The notes beneath the pieces are model-generated. The model was not told where the DNA came from and searched no databases. It saw nothing but the letters and a program-made list of their open reading frames with translations. Shown here piece after piece: positions 35,392-48,339 of a stretch of 64,000 nt of DNA. This stretch comes from Selaginella tamariscina (Eukaryota; Streptophyta; Lycopodiopsida; Selaginellales; Selaginellaceae): contig PUQB01000054.1 of the NCBI GenBank assembly GCA_003024785.1, positions 405,291-469,290 of the forward strand, given 5' to 3'. Numbering within the stretch: position 1 is the first letter of the stretch; each line of letters starts with the position of its first letter. The position numbers and the translations under genes are program-made.

Positions 35392-36290
35392 GACCCACGG
35401 AAAAGATAAATTTTTGCAAGAACACATTTACAAATATATATGAGTGTGCTCTTGTTTAAAAATAATAAGACCAAAATATATATTAATAATAATTTGATAT
35501 CCTAAGATACACACACTGACCATATGACTATATACACATATTGCACATGTACATAGGTTTTTTATTGCATGTATATGTATAATATTTTTAAATATAAAAT
35601 TAATACTAGTATTATGTTTATAATATTTAATAATATATTATATCTATATTGTTCAAATCACATGTGAAATACGGAGCTTTTAAAGAGCTTCTTTTAAATT
35701 TGTTTGAAAACTTAAGTAAGTTAAAATGCATTAGTAATATAATATGTTAAAGTAAATACTAGTGGTATAATATATTTGTGTACATTTATAATTATCATTT
35801 GAATTTTTAATATGAATATATAAGTGTATAGTTTCTTACATGGACAACGTGTGTAATATTTTTAAATATAAAGTTATTCTATATTATATTATGCAATATA
35901 TATCATAGACCGACGAAGAGGTAAATTTTCACAAGAGCACGGTTTAGGTTTAGGGTACAAGTACACGAATAACCAAGAGCTTAACCCATATTCACAGGAG
36001 AATATCCTCTTTTGTTGTAAGCATAACATTTTTTGACATTATATAACACACTTCTAACCATGATTATCACAATTCCATTGGTATTAAAAGAGTGTGTCTA
36101 ATGTGCACGCTAAAGTATCGCATCGTGTAATCACATTAATGTGTTCCTACATGCATATGTATAATTGTTACAGTTTGAATAAAATCTATTTATTGACAAG
36201 ACTTGTGATTTCTATACATAATGCAGTCCTTTGCCTAGAACATGTACATGACATAGAAATATTTGTTATACATTTAAATAATAGTGATAA
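34167..36290. other. AT-rich spacer, no supported gene
   Basis: Several short open frames but no recognisable protein. A (TA)n microsatellite lies at about 35354-35388. The remainder is AT-rich. Confidence 0.6.
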
Positions 36291-36299
36291 GAAATATTT

Positions 36300-36485
36300 T
36301 AGACAATAAATTAAACTCCACACGGAGATATTCATCTTGCAAGCAAACATAACTTCGAATATTTAGATAATAAACCAATTGCACACCAAGATATTCATCT
36401 TGTAAATAGAACATAACCTTGAATATTTCGGACAATAAATCAAATTGCACATCAAGATATTTATCTTGTAAGAAAAACATAAGAA
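36300..36485. repeat. Three-copy tandem repeat
   Basis: A unit of about 65 bp containing GATATTCATCTTG, AACATAACCTTGAATATTT and GACAATAAA.CAAATTGCAC is repeated at about 36317, 36381 and 36446. A related copy lies near 40755-40815, on the far side of element A2. Confidence 0.75.
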
Positions 36486-36720
36486 GTTATGATGGATGCA
36501 TTAATGAAATTGGTCAACCATCCTTACCAAAAATGTTGAATACAAATGTAATTTAGTTTGAATTTTTTTTTTATAACTGATTCCCCATCCTCAATATGAG
36601 AACAGGGGATGCAAAAATTTGTTAGATGAATGCTACAAGGTTTATGAATCCTTGGCATCGAGGATCAATCATCCATATGTTGAAATACAATAAAAAAAGG
36701 CCGGTCTTGAGTTCCCATTA

Positions 36721-39700
36721 TGTTAGGCACCACTACATACAAACTAGAGACCCTCACAAAACCACCCGACCTCCCCAAGCTGTCTCTAGTCTCCACACCA
36801 CTGCTCTCCCAAAAGGCTTCCAATCTTAGTGTGCCCTTAATTCTCTTAGATCTAGGTATAGCTCTTTAGGAATATTCTAGCTTATACCTTTCTGGGCAAT
36901 ATTCTTTGATTCGTTATACGGGTCGTAACAATCCTCCCCCCATTAGCAAGTCCTTGTCCTCAAAGGCAGTATAACTTATTCAACTGGTCCTGTATCATTA
37001 GTCTTGTACATCCACAAAGAATCTACCCGGGACTCGTTCCTTGTGAGTACTCTCTTTAACTGGCTAACATAAACACTGGGTGCACCCTCATTCCTTCTGG
37101 CAGCCGTAGTCGATATGTCACCTTATCGATGCGCTCCAGAATCTCATAAGGACCTGAGTACCTAGGAGACAACTTATCATTGTGTCCCTTTTGTAAGGCC
37201 ACAATAGTGTTCCACCTTACATGTGTGGCAAATACCACTCAGAGATATACATAATCTCCCACTCAGAGATATACATAATCTCTCACCTGGAATTCTTAGA
37301 AGCTTCTGTGCTCATTAACAAACTTGATAGCTTGGCTCTGAGCTACTTGTAAGTTCTTCTTGCACAAACTCTGAATGTTTTTAAGCTCAACACTCAGATC
37401 TTTAGCTTCTTCATCCATGTTGCCTTGAGCTTTCTTACTTGCTAAACCCAGCTCAAAAGCTGTCTTGGAATGCTGTCCAAACATAGCATAATATGGACTC
37501 ATTCCAATGCCACTGTGTCCTTGGCAAATGGGTGACAAAGTCCATAGAGATACTACCCATCGCCTGTCTGGAATAGGCAATGGTACTAATAGCCCACTTG
37601 GTTTTTCCTTGGGCACCTTTACTTGCTGACACTTGTCACAAGTCCTGCAGTACTCTATGATATTAGCTTTCATATTCCTCCAATAGAACCTTCTCTTGAT
37701 CAACGCATACGTTTTCTCCCCCCAAAATGATCAGCCTCCGAGTGATCATGATGAAAATATAGTACTTGGTTGATCAAATGGTCCACACGAGGAAGATACA
37801 CACGGCCATTGTAGTACAAAACTCCATCCTAAAATGAGAATGGTGGCTCTAGATGTCCTCTGAGCTCCTGCACCTCAGCTCTTGTGCTTGAGCATGTTGA
37901 ACTACCTAGCTAAACTCACTGACCGTCCTTGTTAATGCATTACATAAGCGTGTTTGGAATTCTCTAACCACTGTGGCTTTCCTAATGCGTGACAAAGCAT
38001 ATACCACCACATTAGCCTTTCCCATGCAATGCTCAATAGGAAATTTGCCAAACTCCATGAGCTTAACCATCAAGCGAGCTTGCTGAGAGTTTAACTCTTT
38101 CTGTTTGAACAGATACACCAAAGTCTTGTGATTTGTAAACACTTTGAAACTTGCACCATAAAGATAGTGCCTCCAAACTTGTAATGCATTAACAATAGCA
38201 AGTAGTTCTTGCTCATACGTTGAGTAACATTGCTCTGCAAAATTCAAAGTACGACTCTCATAAGCAATAGGCCTTCCCTCTTGCATAAGTACAGCTCCAA
38301 TGGCCACTCCACTTGCATCACACGATACCTCATAAGGCTTAGAGGGATCTACAATACATAAAACTGGTGCATGTACCAAAGCTTGTTTCAAAGCTTGGAA
38401 ATTGCTCTCCTCTAAAGCACTCCATACAAAGGGAACGTCCTTCCTTAGCAACCTAGTTAATGGAGAAGCTTTCTTGGCATAATCTTTGACATACCGTCGG
38501 TAATAACTAGCCATGCCCAAGAAACTCCGTAACTCTTTTGTATTGTTAGGAACTGGCCATTGCTCCACCACTACCACCTTCTGTGGATCAGTCTTCACTC
38601 CACTTGGCGTCACAATGTGACCCAAATATTCCACTTTGCACTGAGCAAATGCACATTTGCTCTTCTTTGCATAGAGCTTGTTCTCCCTCAACAACTGAAG
38701 AACTCTTCGCAAATGCTGCACATGCTCCTTCATATTCTTATTGTAAATAAGAATATCGTTGAGGAAGATCTTCACAAAGTCATGCAAGTAGTCACCAAAC
38801 ACCTTAGTCATCAACCAAGTGAATGTGACTGGGGCATTTGTTAAGCCGAATGGCATAACAATGAACTCAAAATGCCCAACTATCTTGGTGAATACTCTGG
38901 CTCCACCGAGATGATCCATGATAGTATCCACACATGGCATGGGCATCCTGTCCTTCACTATTTGCTTGTTGAGAGCTCTGTAGTCTATGCACATCCTCAT
39001 GGTGCCGTTTTTCTTCCTAACAAGCAATACTGGTGCACCAAATGGAGACTTGCTCAGTTGTATGAAGCCATATTTCAATAGCTCCATCACTTGTCTCTTA
39101 ACCTCTTGCTCCTTAGCATGGCTCAATCAGAATGGCTTACGGTAAATGGCTTTCGTACCCTATTCCAGCTCCACACCTCTTGCATGTGGTAGCCATGAGG
39201 TAGCTCAGGAGGGAAGACGTCTGCAAACTCCTCGCACAACAGCTTTGCTCAAGGTGACAGTAAAAGAACTTGTTTGGAGACTCAAGCTTTGAGTGTCTTT
39301 CACTTCACTATACTCAAGCTTTATGTGCTCGATGCTCCACTAGATCTTAGGATCCACACGCACTAGCTTCGCAAGAAAGAAAGTCTCCACCAGTTGGGTT
39401 TTGCCAACCTCTAGCTGTAACTCCTCCACACAAGTAATTTAGCTTTGTCTAACAACTGAGCCCTCAATCTCGTATTGAGGCACAGTCTTCATTCAGCTCC
39501 ACCAGCTAGGTTTTGCCAACCTACAGATGTAACTCCTCCACACAAGCATTGTAGCTATGTGTGATAGCTAAGTCCTCAAATTCATATTGAGGCACAGTCT
39601 TTGTGGGCAAGCTGCACTCCTCCATTAACTTTGTTGACACAAAGTTATCGCCTATCCACAAGGACTCGCACTGGACGCTCACCAAGTCATCCCTCCACCA

Positions 39701-40192
39701 CAATAGCACGTGTGTGTGACTCCTCCCGTGCCATGTAATTTACCTATTGAGCAAGAATAAATAAAATTTACCTTGTGGTTTAGAGAAGTCTCCTTCGTGC
39801 TCCTCTCCACGCTCCATCTCGTAAAGCTTGTTAGGCATCTACTTGTCCTTGCTACCATTGAAACTTTTGCCCTTGGGCTTGCTTCTCCTTGGACAATTTA
39901 TCTTTCAGTGTCCAATGTCTCCATACAGGTGGTATTATCCCTTCTCGCCAGGCATTCATCTCGAACCTTGCTCCGATACCAATTGTTAGGCACCACTACG
40001 TACAAACTAGAGACCCTCATAAAACCACCCGACCTCCCCCAAGCTGTCTCTAGTCTCCACACACTGCTCTCCAAAAGGCTTCCAATCTTAGTGTGCCCTT
40101 AATTCTCTTAGATCTAAGTATAGCTCTTTAGGAATATTCTAGCTTATACCTTTCTGGGGAATATTCTTTGATTCGTTATACGGGTCGTAACA
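36721..40192 (-). mobile_element. Family A copy A2 (non-autonomous deletion derivative)
   Basis: LTRs at 39984-40192 (5') and 36721-36930 (3'), with a TGGTATC-type primer site next to the 5' LTR. The internal region begins at the zinc knuckle: the gag N-terminus (about 860 bp of A1) is deleted. The integrase core is also deleted at about 37520, joining CCTTGGCAAATG (rev) directly to the segment after the core. The flanks CATTA and CATCC look like a diverged target duplication. A2 sits inside a minisatellite-rich region whose units occur on both sides. Confidence 0.88.
37906..39126 (-). pseudogene. RT-RNase H of A2, catalytically damaged
   Basis: One frame of 406 codons from SPFGAPVLLVRKKNGTMRMC to RNase H, 420 codons being the A1 equivalent. 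Between GGARVFTKI and VGHFEFIVMPFG about 25 residues are missing in frame, which removes motif A with its catalytic Asp. The second motif reads EIFLNDILIYN instead of FLDD, so a second catalytic Asp is changed. RNase H follows (YEVSCDASGVAIGAVL, ELLAIVNALQVWRHYL). A protein could be made but could not reverse-transcribe. Confidence 0.85.
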
Positions 40193-41900
40193 CATCCTCA
40201 ACTGTGAGTTTGATCCCGTTTGAGACCTTGCCCTCCTTGAAAAGTTTACGAATCCTTGGCACCAAGGATCCATCATCCATATGTTGAGAGACAATAAAAA
40301 GGGGCAACCTTGAGTTCCTATCCTTGGTTGTGAGTTTGATCTTTGTTGGGGTCTTAAAGGGGAAGCATCCTTGTGTCCAAGGCTACAAATTTGATCTTTG
40401 CTAGGGTAAAGCTTAAGTTCAATCCCCACTTGGGGCGGCCTCAAGTTATATCCTTGCTAGGACCTTATCTATGGTTGTTGTGAGTTTGATCCTTAATGAA
40501 AGTCTCGGACAAGGATGCACCATCCTTGGCCCTTTGAGACCGTAACGAGGATTGAACTCGCAATGCCTTGTTCGAAGATCCTCATTGGGCCCTCATGCAC
40601 CGAGATACATTGTACTGAGGATGGTGCCATCTCGTCTGAGGCACAAGTTTGATCCACTTGGGGTGGTGTGTGAAATCTATACACAATGCAATTCTCTGCC
40701 GAGGACATGTACATGACATAGAAACATTCGTCACACATCTAAATAACAACGATGACGGACAATAAATCAAATTGCACACCAAAATATCCATCTTGTAAGA
40801 AAAACATAAGAGGTTATGATGGATACACACATGTGAAACCCTTTATTATTTTAATGAAACCACTCGATCATCCTTGGCACTAAGGATATTGGATGCAAAT
40901 GTATTTATTTGAATTTTCTCTTTCAGAAATTGATCCCCATCCTCAATACCAATGACAACATTTGTTAGATGAATATTACCTTCCTTAAAAGGTTTATGAA
41001 TCCCTGACACTGAGGATCCATCATCCATATGTTGAAAGATAATAAAAAGGGGCAACCTGAGTTCTTGTCCTCGGTTGTGAGTTTGATCCCATTTGAGACC
41101 ATGCCTTCCTTAAAAGGTTTACGAATCCTTGGCCGAGGATCCATCATCCATATGTTGAAAGACAAGGTGGCCTTGAGTTTCTGTCCTTGACTATGAGTTT
41201 GATCCTTACTAGGAAACATTTCTATGTATAAGGCTACAAATTTGATCTTTACTAGGGGTAGCCTTAAGTTCAATCCCTGCTTGGGGAGGCCTCAAGAAGC
41301 TGTCGTGAGTTTAATTCCTTAATGAGAATCTCGAACAAAATGCACCATTCTTGGTGCCAAGGATCGCCTTTGAAGCCTTAATGAGGATCAAACTTGTGAT
41401 GCCTTGTTTGAGGTTGCAAGTTTGATCATTGTTGGGTTGTCAGGCATAGGTTATACATTGTCCTCCTCTTAGCACCAATAGGATGGTGCCATCTTCTGAG
41501 GTACAAGTTTGATGAGTGGCCTTGAGTTTGATCCTTGTTTAGGGTTCGACTTTAAGTTCAATCCTTATTATGGGTAGTCTTGAGTTTGATCCTCATCAAG
41601 GGCGACCTTAAGTTTGATCCTCACCAACAACGGCCTTGAGTTTGATCCGGCCTTGAATTCGATCCTTGCCAAGGATTTGATCCTCGTAAGATAGCCTCGA
41701 GTTTGATTCTTACCAAGGATAGCTTTAGCTTTATCTTCACTAAGGGCGGCCTCAAGTTTAAGGCTCACCAAGGACAACCTCAAATTTAATCATAGCTTGA
41801 AAATGCTCCATCCTTGGCAATGTGGACAGAGCACCCCTATTCAAGGCCACGAGTTTGACTTGAGTTAGGGCCTTGGACGTCCCTAGCACTAGGAAGATAA
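40193..41900. repeat. Degenerate GAGTTTGATCC minisatellite
   Basis: Imperfect repeats built on TTGAGTTTGATCCTTGCTAG and on GGATCCATCATCCATATGTTG with AAAGACAATAAAAAGG, the latter three times at about 40265, 41015 and 41140 and once left of A2 (about 36660). Open frames reflect the repeat. Confidence 0.7.
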
Positions 41901-42692
41901 ATCTAACATTTAATAAAAAAAACTTAATATAAATTATGTAATTAGGGTTTGAAATAAAGTTTATTAATACTATATGAAATATATTTTTTCATTGAACTTT
42001 CACTTACGAAGTGAAATTTATTTTTCTTGTATGAATGCTATACTTAAAAACTTATTAATTCTAAGTATAGTTTACTCAATTTATATGAAATATAATTTTT
42101 TATTTAAATTTTCACTTTTGAAGTAAAAATTATTTTTCCTTTCTTAACACTATACCTAGAAACTTTGCACAAAAATTAGTGTTGTTATTATGAATATTAT
42201 ACCTAAAAAGTTTTAATGTTGTTATTATTAAAACATGATGAATCTCAAGTTAAACCTTTACACCTAGACCCTATATTTAAATGGGGGACAGAGACCTTGA
42301 GGGATTGATAAAGAGAAGCTATAGGTAGACTGTTTGCATGTATTGGCTACAGAGATTGTGTATGAAAGTCACCATAAAGTGAATTGCATATACAAACACA
42401 ATGGATCTCAAGTGCATCCTAAATGCTAAGGACAATGTCATCCTATTTGAACATGTCCTTGCCATGGTTGGCCTCAAATTTAATCCTTGCTAGGGCCTTG
42501 AACTAGCTAGGATCAAATTTGAGGTTGACCATGGCAAGGACATGTTCATGATGTTCGAGGCCTGACGAAAATAAAATTTGAGGCCAACCATGGTGAAGAC
42601 AGGTTCAAAGCCCCCACGAGGATGAAATTTGAGGCCGACCATGGCAAGGACATGTTCATGTGGCCTCCAACAATGCACTGAAGGACTAGCTA
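41901..42692. other. AT-rich spacer with short repeats
   Basis: 41901-42260 is AT-rich, with two similar blocks (TTTTCACTT..GAAGTAAAATTTATTTTTC type). 42450-42660 has three copies of GAGG(C/T)(C/T)GACCATGG plus CAAGGACATGTTCA. No gene. Confidence 0.55.
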
Positions 42693-43264
42693 TGTTATGA
42701 CCCATATAACAAATTAAAGAATATTCCCCAAAAAGGTATAAGCTAGAATATTCTTAAGGAGCTATACTTAGATCTAAGAGAGAATTAAGGGCACACTAAT
42801 ATTGGAAGCTTTTTGGAGAGCAACGTGTGGAGACTAGAGATAGCTCGGGGGAGGTCGGGTGGTTTTGTGAGGGTCTCTAGTTTGTACATAGTGGTGCCTA
42901 ATAATTGGTATCGGAGAAAGGTTCGAGATGAATGCCTAGTGGGAAGGAGAGGATAATACCACCTATGTGGAGATGTTGGACACTGAAAGGCAAATTGTCC
43001 AAGGAAGGGTTTCATTGGTGGCAAGGACAAGTAAACGCCTAAGAAGTGGAGCGTGGAGAGGAGCACAAAGGAGACTTCTCTAAACCACAAGGTAAATTTC
43101 TATTTGTTCTTGCTCAACATATAAACTGCATGGCACAAGAGGAGCCACATACACGTGCTATTGTGGTGGAGGGATGACTTGGTGAGCGTCCAGTGCAAGT
43201 TCTTGTGGATAGTAAGAGTAGTGATAACTTTGTGTCAACAAAGTTAGTGAAGGAGTGCAACTTG

Positions 43265-43600
43265 CCCATGAAGACTGTGCCTCAATACGAGATTGAGGGC
43301 TCAGCTATCACACAGAGCTATAGTGCTTATGTGGAGTTACAGCTGGAGGTTGGCAAAACCTAGCTGGTGGAGTTGCGCGAAGAATGTGCCTCAATACGAG
43401 ATTAAGGGCTCAGTTATCACATAAAGCTACAGTGCTTGTGTAGAGGAGTTACAGCCGTAGGTTGGCAAAACCTAGCTGGTGGAGCTGCGTGAAGACTGTG
43501 CCTCAATACGAGATTGAAGGCTCAACTATCACACATAGCTATAATGATGTTGGCAAAACCTAGCTGGTGGAGACTTTCTTTCTTGCGGAGCTAGTGCGTG
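43265..43600 (+). repeat. Tandem triplication in the protease-RT spacer of A3
   Basis: A unit of about 110 bp, TGCCTCAATACGAGATTGAG through GGCAAAACCTAGCTGGTGGAG, is repeated three times (starts about 43278, 43389 and 43500). A2 has two copies at about 39410-39600; A1 has one. Confidence 0.8.
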
Positions 43601-43961
43601 TGGATCCTAAGATCTAGTGGAGCATTAAGCACATGAAGCTTGAGTATAGTGAAGTGAAACACACTTGGTTTGGAACAAATCTTGAGTCTCCAAACAAGTT
43701 CTTTTACTGTCACCTGGAGCAAAGCTGTTGTGCGAGGAGTTTGCTGACGTTTTCCCTCCTGAGCTACCTCATGGCTTACCACATGCAAGAGGTGTGGAGC
43801 ATGAGATTGTGTTGGAACAGGGTACGAAAGCCATTTACCATAAGCCATTCCGGCTGAGCCATGCTAAGGAAGAGACAAGTGATGGAGCTATTGGAATATG
43901 GCTTCATACAACTGAGCAAGTCTCCATTTGGTGCACTAGTATTGCTTGTCAAGAAGAAAAA

Positions 43962-44938
43962 TGTCATAGTTTTTACTATGACTCGACCCTTTACTTTGGG
44001 GTTTGACTGTTGTTACCTACTAGATTATGTGACGAACCCTAGATGTAGAAGAAACAGGCCCGCATAGTGCACTTGGGTATCTAGTGATGGTCCGGCCGGG
44101 TGTCGTTAGGTATTTGCAAGAAACTCTAGGCGAAGCTAGCACTTCCATTTAGAGAACCTCCCCCATTTTAACGTTCTAGGTTAGGGTTCTTCGCAAATTA
44201 TAGCTTGTCAAAATAAGGGTTAGGGACACCCCTAGGGTTGACCTAACCCTAGGGCTGCCCTAACCCCACGTCCTAAACCCCCCCCTAGGGGTTAGGTTTA
44301 GGATTAGGTTAGGACAACCATTTTCTCTAAGGGCTGGCATTTCCGTGCCAGCCCACTTACTCACTTAGGTAAATGGGGGGGGGGTCCGTCACATAAATAA
44401 GGTAGAGTATATGTAGTGAGGCTTCTTGGGTTCAAAAGAGAACTCGTTAACCTCCTACCGGTGCAAGCTAAGCTTGTGTCGTCAAGGTGCAACCCTCCGT
44501 TGTGCCGCCCAAACTTCCACACGACAGGGGTACAACCCACCCTAGGATTAGACTATCCTTATCGTTGGCAGGATCTTGCCTTTGAGATAGGGGCACGTCA
44601 CTTCCAAGGAGTTGGTCAGATTTCTTGGTCCGAAAACTTGCTCGCAAGTTCAAAGGCATTGCCCGAGTTCACGTTTCGCAAAACTAGTGGTTGAGGCCTT
44701 GCTCCGGCCGCCTCAACCACGCCAAGCTAGGAACAACACCTAAGGCTTGGCTAGTCTGTGTATCCTGATTCACAAGGTGAGTCTCATTCGTGGACTTAGT
44801 CAGTTAGGGGTTTGAGTTCCTAAGGCTTGGGTTCCTAATATGAGTTATTTTACCAGATTCCGTGGGGTTTCCAGAGAGGGGATTCCAGGGTTGGCACTTG
44901 GCAAGTCGCCTTTGTAGCACCAGGTAAAAACTTTGACA
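43962..44938 (+). repeat. 5' LTR of B
   Basis: 977 bp. Opens with a hairpin (GTCATAGT-TTTT-ACTATGAC). Rich in CCTAACCCTAGGGTT-type words at about 44220-44310. Confidence 0.92.
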
Positions 44939-45264
44939 ATTGGTATCGAAGCAAATTCTCTGCGGTCAGTAGGACTGCCTTAAGTCATAGAGTGTTTCAG
45001 TGTTTAGATGAGTTTAAATTCTTGATATACTCTATTGCTTTCGATTGACATGTCTGTATTTTGCGCAGAGAGTTTGATCCTGTGAGTTGTCAAACTTCGG
45101 AGAACACTTGCTCAGTGAGTCGGCATGAGATTCTAGGTATGTCCAAAATTCTTATGCTGGTTTAAGTTGATGTGTGGGTGTACAACCTGTGTAGGGTGTT
45201 TCCAATTTCACATTGGGAATATTCCAAGCATATTCTTCGAGTGTTGAAACTAAGGTTCAATACG

Positions 45265-46375
45265 ATGAGCAAAAGAAAGCAACCAGAGCCTGAGGCAGAG
45301 AGGGCTGTTGTAGAGGCTCAAAATGAGGAGATGGATGAGGCTGATCCAGGTCGACCCCTAGAGTTAGACAACGACCTGGTTGGCGAGAAATAATGATGGA
45401 TGCCCTAAACGAACTTCGAGGGGATGTTTTGGGGTTGAACGACCAAATCAATAATGTTGCCGTTCGGATTCCGACGAATACTGCAGTGTATGTTCCGCAA
45501 CCAAACACACGGAAAAAGAAGAAGAAGCATGACTCAGAGTCAGGTTCCTCTGAATCAGATTCTTCGACGGAAGAAGGTGGTAGAGGTCCCAGTATTGGAT
45601 GACTGGTTGTATGATATGGAAAGCTATTTCGAGGCTGCTTCCGTGAGAAAGACAGAAAAGGTTGCATGTGCCAAGCATTTCTTAAAGAAGAAGCTAAGAC
45701 TTGGTGGCGAATTGTTGAAGGTGAACGTGGATACCGAAACAGCTGGAAGCACATGAAAAAGGAGATCAAAAAGCAGTATATGCCGGATGATCTCGGTTTG
45801 CGATTGCGTGCTGACCTGGCACTTTGTCAACAGGGAGTTCGGGGAAGTCCTATGGACCACGTTTATCGATTCGAAAGTGTACGGCGATTGGTGCCAAATA
45901 TGAGCGATGATGAAGCTCGAAGTTGCTTCATGGCTAGCTTGAATGAAAACGCGAAGAGAAATCTTAAGGTACAAGCCAACAAGCTATCGGGAATGTCAAG
46001 AGGCAGCTCAAAAGGTTGCTTATGGCATGTCGTTAGAAGACTTGTACAAAGGGGAGGAAGCAAAACCTAAACCAAGGAGGTTTCCTCCAAAGTCTGGGTT
46101 CAGAAGGTTTGATAGGCGACCAGATCAATCGCCATCAATTCGAAGTGCAAGTCCCTTTGTGGCAGTTCCAAGTTTTCGGACACATCAAGACCCACCGGAT
46201 TTCGGAAACCATTGGCGTTACCACCTCCTCAGCAGGCCAAAGGATCGGCTCCAAAGTCTGCTCCCCCGCGTTCCGCAGGCGGGGTGTGAAATGTTATAAT
46301 TGTAACAAGCCTGGTCATTTTGCTAAAGAGTGTCGGCACCCTCACAACAATCAGGACATTTCAAGGCGATGGTAG
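45265..46375 (+). pseudogene. gag: gag of B
   Basis: Starts MSKRKQPEPEAERAVVEAQN at 45265 and passes through several frames. An acidic/serine stretch (HDSESGSSESDSSTEEGG) precedes the capsid region (LRADLALCQQGVRGSPMDHV, VRRLVPNMSDDEARSCFMAS). It ends with the zinc knuckle CYNCNKPGHFAKECRHP at about 46291-46341. At least five frame changes. The product would be the particle protein of the element. Confidence 0.8.
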
Positions 46376-46776
46376 AAGAGGAAGTTGCTGAACCAGAAAC
46401 GCTTGAAGATCCGGAAGATGAGTCAGAAGAGGTAATGTTGTGCCAGACACAACCTGCCTTATTCGCTATTCAAGACAAAACTGACCCTTTGCTATATTTG
46501 ACAGGAAGGATACGAGGGGACCGAGTCCGAATGATGATCGATACTGGAGCAACATACAACTTCATATCGACTAGTCTAGCTCGTCGATTGAATTTGGATG
46601 TAATAAAGATGTGTGAAATAAAGATCAATTTTGGCAAAGGTTCTCAAAATACTAATAATATAGCAAGGGCAGTTCCTGTCCAAATCAAAGATTGGAAGGC
46701 TAAGCTAGACTTAGTTGTCTTGAATATGACGGGGTTTGACTTTGTTTGGGTATGGAATGGTTCCATAAACATGTAA
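46330..46776 (+). pseudogene. Aspartic protease of B
   Basis: Frame with RVRMMIDTGATYNFISTSLA at about 46525-46584 (D-T-G active site, flap region after). Preceded by an acidic linker (PETLEDPEDESEEVMLCQ). A frameshift near 46740-46760 separates it from RT. Confidence 0.8.
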
Positions 46777-47033
46777 TCGAAATGAGGGGTTCGGAGATAA
46801 TCGAATCACGCTTGCAGCAGATAAGAAGACATTAGAAAGACACGCTCAAATGGAAACGCTAACTGATAAGGATTGGAATCCTATGTTCCTTACCTTAACT
46901 CAGTTGCGTAAGCAGTTAGACATCGGGAACGTGTGTTTCTTGCAATGGTTTTGGATACTGGTGAAGTCAAAATAGGAGATGGTCAAGAATCTGTTCCTGA
47001 ACCTATTTTGGAAGTCTTGAACATGTTTAGGAT

Positions 47034-48304
47034 GTGTTACCAGAAGACTTGCCGCCGAGTTACCTCCACGTCGAGTTGTGGACCACAGATAGAGATTTTG
47101 CCAGGTTCGTCTCCACCGGCAAGAGCCCCATATCGGTTGAATCCTCAAGATTAGTAGAATTGAAGAGACAGCTGACAGAATTGATTGGTCGAGGACACAT
47201 TCGACCTAGTCGATCGCCATATGGTGCACCTATCTTGTTTGTAATGAAAAAGGATGGTACGATGCGAATGTGTGTGGACTATCGAGCGCTGAACGCGATA
47301 ACTATCAAAAATAAGTATCCTCTTCCAGAGTGGACGACTTATTTGATAGCTATCAAAAGCAAAGTATTTTTCAAGAATAGACTTGAGATCGGGGTACCAT
47401 CAGATTCGGGTAGCAGAGAATGACATTGACGAACGCGTTATGGATCATTTGAGTTTCTAGTCTTGCCATTCGGGTTGTGCAATGCTCCAGCAACTTTTTG
47501 CACAATGATGGATGATGTGTTTAGAGACTATCTAGACGAGTTCGTAGTGGTGTATATTGATGACATTCTGATTTTCAGTTCGACAATTGAGGAACATGTG
47601 GAACACTTAGAAAAAGTGTTTCAGAGGTTGAGAGAGAACCAGTTGTATGCTAAAGAAAGCAAGTGCGCATTTGGTCAAACCAAGATAGATTTCTTGGGAC
47701 ACTTGATCTCAGGTGGGGAGGTTGCCATGGACCCAAAGAAAATTCAAGCTATTACGAGTGGATGACTTTAAAAGATGTGCATGAAGTTAGATCATTTCTT
47801 GGTCTGACAGGGTATTACCGAAGATTCATAAAGGGTTACTCGGAAATAGCGGCCCCATTGACAGATCTTACGAAAAACATTCCATGGCATTGGACTCCAG
47901 AGTGCCAACGTGCGTTCGTCAAACTCAAAGAGGCTATCTCTTCTGAGCCAGTTTTGCAGTTGCCCATCTTTGAAGATCCCTTTGAAGTAGAATGTGACGC
48001 TTCCGACTTTGCAATTGGTGGTGTATTGCAAAAAGGACATCCAGTGTCCTTTTTCTCGAAGAAGTTAGATGCCGCGCAAACTCGATGGCCTACTCACGAA
48101 AAGGAGATGTATGCTATTGTTGCTTCCTTGGAGTATTGGCGTCATTATCTTCCAAGTCATGGCACTGTGGTTTGGACAGATAGTGTAACTCTAAGGTATT
48201 TTGAAACGCAGCCGAAGCTATCACCAAAGTATGCTAGATGGCAGCAGAAGTTGGCACGATTTCAGCCTGAAATCAACATAAAGCGGGAAAGGACAATGTG
48301 GTAG
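47034..48304 (+). pseudogene. pol: RT and RNase H of B
   Basis: [42 protein letters not shown] (to about 47310), MPFGLCNAPATFCTMMDDVF and VVYIDDILIFSS (catalytic YIDD, about 47550-47580). RNase H: FEVECDASDFAIGGVLQ, FSKKLDAAQTRWPTHEKEMY, VWTDSVTLRYF. Frame breaks near 47340-47460 (around motif A) and 47760. Confidence 0.87.
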
Positions 48305-48339
48305 CTGATGCACTCAGTAGAAAGGGTCATCTTCGATTA

